Shown here piece by piece: positions 32,095-42,130 of a DNA stretch of 64,000 bases (position 1 is its first letter; each line of letters opens with the position of its first letter). Both the position numbers and the translations under genes were made by a program. The notes under the pieces were generated by a model. The model saw nothing but the letters and a program-made list of their open reading frames with translations. It did no database searches and was not told the DNA's origin. This DNA comes from Naegleria lovaniensis (taxonomy: Eukaryota > Heterolobosea > Eutetramitea > Acrasida > Naegleriidae): assembly GCF_003324165.1 (NCBI RefSeq), contig NW_025407835.1:372001-436000 (forward strand), given 5' to 3'.

Positions 32095-33558
32095 ATGAAT
32101 AATTTGAGAGCCAAATCGGAACAACATTTTGAAACTTTCAATAGAAAGTACAAAAATCTTGGAGTTGTAGGAAAGGGTGCCTATGGTTCTGTGAGTTGTT
32201 ACGAAGATAAAAGTAGAAAGAAAGTTGCTGTCAAACAATTCTTCATGAGGAGTGGTAAAGACGATGGTATTCCTATCACACTCTGCCGAGAAATCAATTT
32301 GTTGAGAGAATTGGAGCATGAAAACATTCTAAAAGTTCAAGATATTGTCATTAGTACGGACGGAAGCTTTAATATGATTTGTGATTTTTGCAAAATAGAT
32401 TTAGAAAAGTTGCTCACGTATCATAAATCACAGATAAGAGCACATAACACCTCACCACCTCTCCCTTCAAAACTGGATGATCACATGATTCGATCAATTT
32501 TGTATCAAATTTTGAAAGGAATTCACTATTTGCACAGCAAATGGGTAAGTTACTCAATTTCATATGCTGTTAAACGATCTGGTTTTTCAACATATTGTAC
32601 TAGGTGATACATCGTGATTTGAAACCCTCAAATATTCTCATTAATGACGTGGACGGTGCAGATAGAGGGTGTGTCAAGGTTGCAGATTTTGGTAAGTCTC
32701 AACAACAATTATAGTATGGCCTTTGAATTTCTAACATTACATGATTCAGGATTGGCACGTATTTTCAAAGCTCCCTTACGAAAGCTTGTGGACGATGGAC
32801 CTGTTGTCACCATTTGGTACCGATCACCTGAGTTGCTTCTTGGGTCAAAACACTATACACCTGCGCTCGACATTTGGAGTATTGGATGTATCATGTATGA
32901 ACTATATGAATTGAAACCTCTCTTTAAGGGTGAGGAGGTAAAACAAGGAAATAATCCAAATCCATTTCAAAAAGATCAACTCGATAAGATATTTCAAGTA
33001 TTGGGCACTCCAACCGTTGACCAATGGCCTTCATTGAGCAGCCTTCCAGAATTCAAACAATTGAGTAATTTCACAAAATATGAAAATAAGCTGGAAGCTG
33101 AGTCTCACTTTAGCAAAGACTCCCCTGAATATGATTTGCTTAAACGATTATTGGAATACGATCCTTCCAAGAGAATTACTGCTAAGGAAGCACTTCAACA
33201 TCCTTATTTCAATCCAAAGCCAAGTTCCAATTGCTTTGAACAACACAGATACATTTATCCTGAAATTAGACCAGTGTTACATCCTACGCCCAATGTGATG
33301 AGGCCTCATCCTCCACAAAATCAACCAAGTTATCCACACCCTAATCCTCATTCTTTACCACAGCCACAATACCCTCAACCCAGTTATCCACCTTCTCAAC
33401 CACAGCCATCAATGAATCCCATGAATCCTTCAAGTAACAGTGCCAACCAAAATCAAAAGCCAGTCATCAACAACTCATCAGGCTCATCCTCCAATAAGAG
33501 GAAAAAGAAAGACGAGTCCAGCAAAATGTCGTCAAGTTCAAAGAAAAAAAAGCAGTAA
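32095..33558 (+). CDS. CDK8-like cyclin-dependent kinase (Mediator kinase)
   Basis: Exons 32095-32544, 32604-32691, 32750-33558; introns of 59 and 58 nt; 448 residues. Serine/threonine kinase resembling CDK8/19, which with cyclin C forms the Mediator kinase module. Glycine loop [12 protein letters not shown], catalytic Lys in VAVKQF, a [16 protein letters not shown] helix aligning to CDK8 SMSACREIALLRELKHPN, catalytic loop [13 protein letters not shown] in VADFGLARIF, and [20 protein letters not shown] matching CDK8 [40 protein letters not shown] matches the CDK8 segment TSNPYHHDQLDRIFNVMG. The C-terminal 110 residues are Pro/Gln/Ser-rich, as in CDK8. CDK11-like kinases are a less likely alternative. 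It converges on the METTL23-like gene, 58 bp between stops. Confidence 0.85.
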
Positions 33559-33616
33559 TATACCTACTTGTGGAAAATAGGTATATTTTACTCCTATCAA
33601 TTGTGACTGTAAATAA

Positions 33617-34513
33617 TTACGTTATTAAAACAATTTGGGTGGCTTCATACAGCTCAAAGAATTGTTTTTCCAAATTATCGTAATCATTGTCAGCACCCAT
33701 GATTGTTAAGTAATGTTGAAGATCAATTGTCTCTTGCCAGTTCAGAATCCTTGCAGATAAATTCCACCTCTTCAGTTGAAATGTGATATTATCGCTCTCG
33801 TTTCTCTTGTATTGAGCAAGTAATAAAGGCAAAGTAGGTTTCTTCAACAATATCTTTAGCAGATAAACTGTAGAAAAGAAATTGTCGTACAACTTCTTGT
33901 CATACAGACAGTCAGTAGCAACAATAAGATCAATATTCTCTTCCATACTGGTTTTCAAAATACTAGTGAAATCATAACCCCATTCTAATGGTAGAATTCG
34001 AAATTGATTCTCAGAAATTTCATTTAATTTGCATTGTGTTAAACATCGCTCTTCAAAATCTGAAGTATTCAAATCGGTCATGATAGATCTATTTCTTGCA
34101 TTGAGTTTACAGTTTAATATTGAGGGTAGCCCTAATCCACATCCTAATTCTAATATGGTGATAGGCTTTGTCTGAATGACAGGCAATTGAAATCCATCAA
34201 AGATTTCAGAATGATCCGTACGAGTCATCTCATGAAGAAAATAATTAGCCAATAAAACAGAACAATTCCACAAATGAGTTCCCGTGTGCTTGTTGTGTTC
34301 GGATATAAGCACTCGTAATTTAATTTGCAACTGTTGAAGACTCGGCTCGGCAATCGCACTCTCCCCCGAGTACAAAGGGTATGAAAATTGAAACCGCTGA
34401 TCAAACGTAAAAGTGATTGTTTCATCTTCATCAATTAGATTAACTTCTTCATCATCATCATTACATTCTTCTTCCTCTGAATTACATTCCTCTTGATCGG
34501 AATGGCCAATCAT
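33617..34513 (-). CDS. METTL23-like lysine methyltransferase family protein
   Basis: 298 residues, single exon. Seven-beta-strand SAM-dependent methyltransferase of the family-16 (METTL21-23) type. An acidic N-terminus (EECNSEEEECNDDDEE) precedes GTHLWNCSVLLANYF, the substrate-side W element of this family. SAM motif I is ILELGCGLGLPSI near 140, and the post-I acidic residue is in IMTDLN. The DLIVATDCLYD segment takes the place of the family (D/E)XX(Y/F) motif, and FFSTVYLLKILLKKPTLPLL then QYKRNESDN match METTL23 best (DILATIYFLMHKNPKVQLW, TYQVRSAD). Human METTL23 is a nuclear histone H3 arginine methyltransferase; the substrate here is unknown. Its start codon is only 17 bp from the divergent BCS1 start. 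Confidence 0.72.
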   Translation of the reverse strand: MIGHSDQEECNSEEEECNDDDEEVNLIDEDETITFTFDQRFQFSYPLYSGESAIAEPSLQQLQIKLRVLISEHNKHTGTHLWNCSVLLANYFLHEMTRTDHSEIFDGFQLPVIQTKPITILELGCGLGLPSILNCKLNARNRSIMTDLNTSDFEERCLTQCKLNEISENQFRILPLEWGYDFTSILKTSMEENIDLIVATDCLYDKKLYDNFFSTVYLLKILLKKPTLPLLLAQYKRNESDNITFQLKRWNLSARILNWQETIDLQHYLTIMGADNDYDNLEKQFFELYEATQIVLIT

Positions 34514-34530
34514 TTTTCTTCAAAGAAAAA
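34514..34530. promoter_or_regulatory. 17-bp symmetrical spacer between divergent start codons
   Basis: TTTTCTTCAAAGAAAAA lies between the METTL23-like ATG (-) and the BCS1 ATG (+). It is nearly palindromic, so both genes have the same A-rich context, AAGAAAAATG or AAGAAAAAATG. Transcription of each gene must begin inside the other's coding or leader sequence, unless BCS1 starts at a later Met (34660 or 34663). Confidence 0.5.
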
Positions 34531-36155
34531 ATGTTGAAAGGCGTTACGAAGAGTGTTTTGACCGTATCCCGAAAACATAAATTAAATACTAATTTATTGT
34601 TGAATCATTGTTGCAGTGGAAATGGCACCTTTAATTTTAGAGGATTCGATTATCCAGTGATGATGAATACTCTCAACCAATCATTCCCTAGAAAATTTCA
34701 TCTTTATAGAAATAATTCCTCGATGAATGATCCGAAGGTGGATGATTCTCCGAAGATTAATACTCAAATCCCATCCAGTAATGTAAATATTAAATGGTGG
34801 AAGTGGGCACTTGCTGCTGGAGCGTTTTATCTAACCTATGAATTAATGTCTGAAGCGATTCTTCCAATAATAGAAAGAGAAACAACTCTTCACTTATCAG
34901 TTGAACAAGAGGATGAAGCTTATCATTGGTTAATGTCATATTTTGCTCAACATTCATACACACAAAATTGTAGACATTTGTCTGTTCTTTCTTCTGATAA
35001 CAGAGCTATTTCAAATGTTTTGGGAGGCTTATTTGGAGTTTTTGGAGCTATTCTAGCTTCACAAAATGAGACTTCTCAACATGAAGAACATTCAGTTCTG
35101 TATGTTCCAGTACATGGGGAAAGGCACTTTTTCATGTATAAGGGTAAATTAATGTGGCTATTAATTCAAAAAATTGAACAAGGAGGAGAAAAACATAAAC
35201 CCACAAGAGAATCTTTAAAGTTGACAATATTATCCAGAGACAAGAAATTACTTACTGACCTTGTTGAAGAAGCGAGACAATTGTTCAAGGAGCACAAAAA
35301 AGATAAGACAGTAATTTATTCTCCAAGCTTGGATTGTTACGATTGGGAAGAATTGACAAGAAAACCAAAACGACCACTTAATTCGTTAGTACTTCAAGGA
35401 AATGTGTTAGAGGAAATTACGTCAGATGTAAAGTCCTTTGTTGAGGGCTCTTCGTTCTATTACAACAGGGGAATTCCATACAGAAGGGGTATTTTGCTTC
35501 AGGGTATGTTTTACATGAAACGGATTTTGAATGTTTCTTACTCCTATCAACAACAACAAAAGGTCCTCCAGGAACAGGCAAATCAAGTACTGTCATGGCA
35601 CTCGCAGGAGAATTAGGAATGGACATTTACATTCTCAACGTTAGCAGTAATCAACTCAATGACGAGAAATTATCTAGACTTCTTCATAAGGTTCCACAAA
35701 ATTCTATTGTTCTAATGGAGGATGTTGACTCATGTCAATCTGCCGTGGATCAATCTTTGGATCAATCACAACGATATGACACCGAAGCTCACCGCATCTC
35801 AGTGAGTGGATTACTAAATTCTATTGATGGCCTTAGTGCTCAAGAAGGTCGAATATTGTTCCTCACGACCAATCATCCTGAGAAATTGAATCCAGCTCTG
35901 GTTCGACCTGGAAGAGTTGACAGAAAATTTTCTATCAGCTATGCTGACTCGACACAAGTGAGAAAGCTCTTTCAAAACTTTTATCAAGATGAAAAGGGAT
36001 ATGAAGAGAAGATGGCACAACATTTTGCAGATAAATTAACACGATTCAAACAGGAAAATATTACACCAGCCCAACTTCAAGGATACTTTATGAAATACAG
36101 AGGACAGCCTCAATGCGCAATAGAAAATATTCGTGAGCTATTCGAGCAAGAATGA
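34531..36155 (+). CDS. BCS1: BCS1-like mitochondrial AAA-ATPase
   Basis: Exons 34531-35503 and 35563-36155 with a 59-nt intron; 521 residues. BCS1 sits in the mitochondrial inner membrane and translocates the folded Rieske protein for complex III assembly. A transmembrane segment WWKWALAAGAFYLTYEL lies near 88-105, then the BCS1-specific domain (TQNCRHLSVLSSDN; VHGERHFFMYKGKLMWL). The AAA domain has Walker A GPPGTGKSS, formed across the intron, Walker B VLMEDVDSCQ, sensor TTNHPEKLNPAL and arginine fingers in VRPGRVDRKF. The C-terminal ITPAQLQGYFMKYR is nearly identical to human ISPAQVQGYFMLYK. It is about 100 residues longer than human BCS1L (419), mostly at the N-terminus, where a presequence-like stretch precedes the membrane helix. 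Translation could instead start at Met 44 or 45. Confidence 0.93.
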
Positions 36156-36250
36156 GCAGTACTGCATACATGGTAATACACACTGTTGGCTTTTTCGTCA
36201 GAAAGAGAAATGATAGAACATTATTTTCAAATGAATGCGTATTCTGCACC

Positions 36251-39200
36251 TCATCGATACCTATAATGGGAAACAATTTTTGGTTTAGGGAGAGTGTTTG
36301 TTTTTACAATACCCATATGCTCACTTCGTTTCAAGTATTTTCTCACTAACTCTGGGTCTAGATCTTCTACCACTTTACGTTGTGGTTTCTTCATCAGAGC
36401 AGCAGTAGTAGTGATAGCATTTCGTGAGATGACACTTGCAGATGCTGGTCGTTTTGGAATTTTGCTACTATATTCTTCTTCCCATTGGTCCAACAACGAT
36501 GTGGGCTTGTTGTTGTTTTGCTGGTCCATGATCAATTTTTGTTTTTTGTGAATTTTCTTATTATACACGACGGTGTTTGCAAAAGTACCACTTCCTCCCA
36601 GTTTCTTAAATAAATCAGTAGTGTCCTCTTTTTTTGAGTCTTTGCCTTGTGAATGGATATGTTGTGAATGAATGGGAGCGTATTCTCTGCGAGAGATGAA
36701 TTCTGCAAGCCTGATTCGACTGTCTGTAGACGTAGGTTGGTAGGGAATGAATTCGTTCAAGCAAGAAGTGCTGTTGTTATTTGTGATGGAATTGTTCTTT
36801 TGGCCCGTATCGTAATGGTGGTTGTGGATTTTTGGCCTATAATGCAGCATGGGATTTTGAAGCATTCGTTTTCTTCTAGCTTGCTCGTCTTCCCAGTTTT
36901 CACTTGCTTGTCGAATTAACTGTTCACGTGAATAACAAATGTGTTATTATAATTTGGAAATCCTTAAATGAAAAGACATACCTTTTCAACAATTTGTTCA
37001 TTTTCCTTTTTCTCTCTCACAAAGTGGAGTAAGAACGTTAGAAATCTTTGAATACGCGAGAAGAGCATATATTTTCGAAGCTTTTTTTGCTTTTCCATTT
37101 CAAAAAACTGAAGAAATCGTTGCAGAAATTGACAAAACGAAGAGCAATCACTGAAATTTGTTTTTTCAGTAAATACATGATCCTTGTGAGTAAGCTGAAG
37201 CTTTCTACAATATGAAGGTAATAAAGCTGAAAGAGTTGAAGGGCTTTTCTCGCCAATCATGCATAGGCCTTTAGCAGAAATCCGCTTCAAATGACTCAAT
37301 AAATTGCTATTAATAAAAATTGTGAGATAATGCAACGCTATCATGTTCAAGTCCAAATTAAACCAAACATAATCTTTTGTTAAAATAGATGTCAGGGTTG
37401 TGAAGCACGTAATTCTTTGATAAAGATACGAGTTGTAATCTTCATTGCAACGCACCAAATTAAGGCATTTGTTGTAAAGAATATTCCAGAAATTGTGGAT
37501 GGGTGAGTTGGCTATTCAAAGAAGTGAGCTAAAAACAATGAAGATATTGCAACACTTACAATGTTGAGAATAAGCAGATATTAGTTCAATAACTTTGGCA
37601 GAGAGCGAAAAATTTCGAGAGGTGATATTCTCAACCACCTTACATAATTTTTTCTCTGGTACCAGTTTGAGGTTGGCATTTCCAGAGCTCTCCTTATTTG
37701 CTGTTCACATATGTGTTATTAGTTAAATCGTAAAATATTTAGATCTAACAACCTACCACTGTTCACATAGGAAATGACAATTATTAAACATTGTATCATT
37801 TTCATGGGTACAGTATTTGGATCTTCTAAAATATCAAGTAACTTGTTAATTCCTCCCGATTGAACAAAATAAACTCTAAATTCTCTTGTTTCTGAAATGT
37901 TAGACAAGATAGAAAGTGTGCTAATGAAAATGAAATCCTCAACTGGATCTGTACTTTGGGGATGTGTCATTAAGAAACAGTTGACTGCAGGCCTTACAAC
38001 TGAAAATTGCTTTACAAACTGAAGCGCAAATTCCTTGGATCGAATAATTCTCGCCAATGTTCTCACGCACCAATATTTCGAAATAACATCTTTGAAGGTG
38101 AGAGCAGGAATTAATATTTCTCCTCCTCGAGCATCCACAATTTCCTTCTTGAACCTGTCCATTCCTGAGAAATGATAAAGAGCTTCATCACACATTCTCT
38201 TCACACTAGTTGATATTGTTTCCTTGATCGTTTGAACGAGACTGGGTACGAACGTGGATGAAAACAAATGGCTTCTGTCAGCGCATATCCATTTCCGACT
38301 GATAAACAATTTTAACACCATAACTTGGATACGATCGCATCCATTTGATTTTATCATCCATTCGATGAAACCAACATCCATATTTTCCTCAATAATTTTC
38401 TGGACAGCTTCTTCCGAGTATTGGGTGATTGCATTGTCTAGAGTTTTTGCCAATGTATGCCTGATTAAAAAGTCTTTTTCTGAATGCCGTTGCATGATGA
38501 AAATTATAAATTCACGATTGAGCATCACTTGACCATTAATATTTTCATTGTTGATAATATTAAGGCATGTCTTTGCTGCTGCTCTCTTTGCAACAACTGA
38601 AACGCCATGTGATCCCAAAAGTATGTGCAACAGCTCAACCAAGCGTAATTTTTCAGTATTCATCATGCAAATTGCAATCTTGGGAAAGCTAGAAAAATTT
38701 GCAAACACTTCAGTCACGTGTGACACGACCGAGACGGCCTTTTCATGGTTGGCATGGATATACTGTTCGATAAGTTGACCCAGTTTCTCAAGTCCCCAAA
38801 CTTCAACAATTCTAGCAGCACAATCACCTTTCATGATGTGTGAGTTATTGAGAAGAGGGTGAGGAGCAGTGCACAAACACCAAATACTAACCTCTCATTT
38901 GGGCTACCGAAAGAGCCTTACAAACCTCAATGATGAGATCTGTATCTTGTTCAGGTTTAAGTAAGAAAAGCATTGGTAGAAGCGCTCCATCTGTTGCAAA
39001 GGTTTTTCCGCAAGCAGGATGTCGAGCCAACAATCCCACACATTTGATGGCCAGTAATTGAATATTCATATTGTGATTGCATAATGTTCGTGCCAATCCC
39101 TTAAAACATGATGTATCTCGTATACTAGGAATATACTTTTTCTCTTTGCAAATATTAATAAAAGTCATCAGAGAATATTTTACAATTTCCGTATTATCCT

Positions 39201-39471
39201 CTGTTGTCATTAAGTGGATCAAGGCATCTACAGCTTCAACTAAGAGTCCTAATTTTGAGTCATCTATTTTGAATTTGTTATGATTGTTTCAATAGTTACG
39301 TGATGATATTATTGTTGTTGTTGGTTTTAAAAGCAATCGGATGATTCATTTTACGAAACTATTTTCAAACGTACTCTGTTCCGAAAATTTGAAAAACACT
39401 TTGGCACTTTCCAACTTGGCATCTTCAGCTCCTTGGAATGCCAACTTGATGTAATGCTCCAAAAGACTCAT
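36251..39471 (-). CDS. ARM-repeat protein, unrecognised subfamily
   Basis: Six exons: 39471-39375, 39263-38892, 38827-37757, 37700-37560, 37511-36982, 36919-36251; 959 residues, all junctions GT-AG and frame-consistent. The first about 720 residues are leucine-rich helical repeats of armadillo type, for example LLAIKCVGLLARHPACGKTF and TDLIIEVCKALSVAQMRGDC. Residues about 700-790 are basic (MEKQKKLRKYMLF; HFVREKKENEQIVEK), and the C-terminal about 170 are polar and probably disordered, ending with DPELVRKYLKRSEHMGIVKT. I do not recognise the protein. ARM solenoids bind proteins, so a scaffold role is likely. The gene is divergent from ARMC8, itself an ARM protein, with 210 bp between starts. 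Introns are 111, 64, 56, 48 and 62 nt. Confidence 0.75.
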
Positions 39472-39681
39472 TGAAACAAATTTTTGGCGGTCGATTGCAG
39501 CTAACAGTAGAAGTGATGATCAGAGATAGAAATCCCGTTGCAAGCATTATTATGATAATAATGCTTGCAACGGGATTCGATTTTTCAATCCATCATTCCT
39601 CGTGTACTCAATATATTCAACTAAAAATATTGACAAGAAGGATGAGCGTTGGAAGAAAAAAAATACCTCTCGCCACCAAGC
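39472..39681. promoter_or_regulatory. Divergent promoter region between two ARM-repeat genes
   Basis: 210 bp between start codons at 39471 (-) and 39682 (+). It contains the perfect inverted repeat at 39531-39577, described separately. There is an in-frame stop just upstream of the ARMC8 start, so its first coding exon begins here. Confidence 0.5.
39531..39577. repeat. Perfect 22-bp inverted repeat with 3-nt loop
   Basis: The left arm at 39531-39552 begins AATCCCGTTGCAAGC; the right arm at 39556-39577 is its exact reverse complement; the loop is TGA. All 22 pairs match and the flanking bases do not pair. It would form a strong hairpin or cruciform in DNA, or a hairpin in either transcript. 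It is not coding in the gene models here. Confidence 0.95.
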
Positions 39682-42078
39682 ATGTACCCCTTCAAACAAC
39701 CTTCGGAATTGATTCAAGCCTTATGCGATGGTAGCAACAATGACAGTAATAGCGGTATTTTGAATATTGGTAATGTTAGTGGAGTTACTAACAACAATAT
39801 GGAGGATGAATCGATCATCAAAGTAACAATGAAGCAGTATCAACCATCATCGGGATACAAAGTTAATGCTTTGAAAAGTTTGAAAAATCTGGTGATTGGA
39901 AACCCCAAAAAGAAGCAACTAGTTGCTGAAATGGGTGTGTTACCAATGTATGTTTGTCATTCTAGTTTCTTTCTTGATTTACATCAATTCCGATCACGAT
40001 CAATAATCAAGTCTTGTGAACATTCTACAAAACTCGAAAGACGAAGAGCTGCTTATTCAGAGCGCAGCTACCATCGGAAGTTTAGCTCATTGTAACGAAT
40101 TAATTTTCCTTATCATTCAAACGGAGCCCACACTAAACTTCCTCACTCGCCACCTTATCCATTTTAATAACACTAATAAGCTCACAGAAACAGTTGCTCG
40201 AAGTGTATATAATATTTTCTCCAAAGATATTACGAGTATAATATCGTCTAATAATTTAGGGTTTCAGAATGCAGATTTTGAAATTACCAAGGTAGGTAAT
40301 TTACATTCTTGAAGACTACAATTTTCTTCAACATGCTATGTTTTTTCACGATCAAAATCCACATTTTATTATAATTTCATGCCTCGTTACTCACCACTGT
40401 AAAGAATATGCCTCTTTTAATAGAACTATTGAGCTGTCCTAACCACACTGTAAATGAAATGGCAGCTGCTGTCATAAGATTTTGTTTTTCTTCAGAACAA
40501 AGAGCTCAACACTACTCTGCGTTTAGTGAAAAAATTTTGCCTCAGTTATTCAGATTGCTCTACACTAATTATTCCTCTCATGAGATAATTTTAGACTCTA
40601 TTTGTAAAATACTTTTATTTTCTAAGAGCAAGGAAGTTGCTGATTTTATATGCAATGAAAATTCAAACCTTGAATTATTGACAGGATTTTGCTTTCATGA
40701 TAAATTAGAAATCAAACTAAGCGCCATCGACTGTGTAGCACTACTACAGAAACTTAATTCAGCTGCAGGCAAAATTTCGCATCGAGATATTTCCACAAAT
40801 ATTGTACCAGAGTTTTCTAAGATATTGAACGACATTTATGACACGTCTGTTCTTTCAGTGCAGAGTGTTAAAAAGGTACTTCTATCGATGTGCCTTTGTA
40901 TGGAATGTGATTTGGAAATCCAATCAGATTTTGTTTCTGCTAAATTTATTTCCAAATTGATTAACATTTCACAAAAGATGCTGGCAGATGCTGGTGGTGA
41001 TTGCAAATTTGGAAATATAACTGCTAGTCTTGAGCTAATTTTGGCTATTGCCATGATGTGCTCCAGCAATGAAGAAGCACGTTCACAAATTATTGAGTCG
41101 TCTTTCTTTATCAAAAGCATATTAATTTCATGTTTGGACTTGGAAAAGAATCCTCAACTTTCAACGTCACTGGTAGAAGCTGCATTATCTTGCACCAAAG
41201 TCCTCTCGAGGGCACAGAAACCACTTCGATCAAGTTTAATATCATCTGCCGGAAATTTACTTTCTATTCTATGCAACTACATTGTTGATAGCTCTAACGA
41301 AATTAATATTCGGAAGTTAGCTATTCAGACCTTTCACAATTTAACTCTGGACTTGGAATCTGTGAAAGATTTTGTCCAAAACAATCAGAAATTGCTGGAA
41401 ACAATATCAGACGTTTGCCAACAAGCATCCATCTCTTCACCAACAATTAGAATGAGCATGGTTACACTTGCAAGGAATATTCTCTACCGAGCTGAATTAT
41501 CCTTGAAGAAGAAGTTCCTCGAACATTTTCCAGTTTCTAAAATGGTTGACCTTTTATCATCAAACGACAGTGAGTCGAACATTGAGTTTAAGATTGGAGT
41601 ATTGAGCTGCATTAGAAATTTAATATTTGGAGAAACGAACGCAGTCGAACATGAAATTATGTCTTCGGAGGTGTGCCAACAGCTGGTTTTAACACTACTT
41701 GATCATCTCAAATCTAGTTCCGTTCTCGATCCAGCCTTCGTTTCGGAAATTTATTTTGTTTTTGCCAACATTGTTGCTACATGCAGGAATGAAATGAAGC
41801 GATACGTCTTACAAAAGGATATTTTAGATATGGCTTTTAAAGTGAAGCAAGAACATGTGACAAATGAGGAGGTTGTGAAATCTACCTTATTCTTTCTTAG
41901 CAATCTTGTTTGGGAAAGAAATGATCAGGCTTTCCAAAAGGAGTGTTATCAACAACTCAGAGCATATGTACAGGGAGACAAGCTGGTCAATGACACCACA
42001 AACGAGAGCTATGCTGTTCAGACTCTCGTGCAACAAGTGAATTCTCAATACAAGCAGTTGGAAGATCGTTGCAAATAA
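39682..42078 (+). CDS. ARMC8: ARMC8 / GID5 homologue, CTLH ubiquitin-ligase subunit
   Basis: Exons 39682-39947, 40012-40291, 40405-42078; introns of 64 and 113 nt; 739 residues. ARMC8 (yeast Gid5/Vid28) is the ARM-repeat scaffold that links the substrate receptor GID4 to the CTLH/GID E3 ligase. The N-terminus KVNALKSLKNLVIGNPKKKQ then LVAEMGVLPILVNILQ matches human [20 protein letters not shown] and GAVPRLLYLLQ. The C-terminus includes KMVDLLSSNDSESNIEFKIG, LSCIRNLIFGE (human LGLLRNLLS), and LQKDILDMAFKVKQEHV then FFLSNLVWERND (human CISNLIWNEEE). The whole length is ARM repeats. The first exon has an Asn/Asp-rich N-terminus. Its stop lies 52 bp from the convergent helicase stop. Confidence 0.82.
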
Positions 42079-42130
42079 AGTGTCGTGTCATTTATGAAAA
42101 TTCATTAGCAGGTTCTTTCCACAAATTTTG

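Noticed and set aside
33617-34513. METTL21-type eEF1A or chaperone methyltransferase
   Set aside because: The C-terminal FFSTVYLLKILLKKP and QYKRNESDN segments fit METTL23 better, although the substrate remains unknown.
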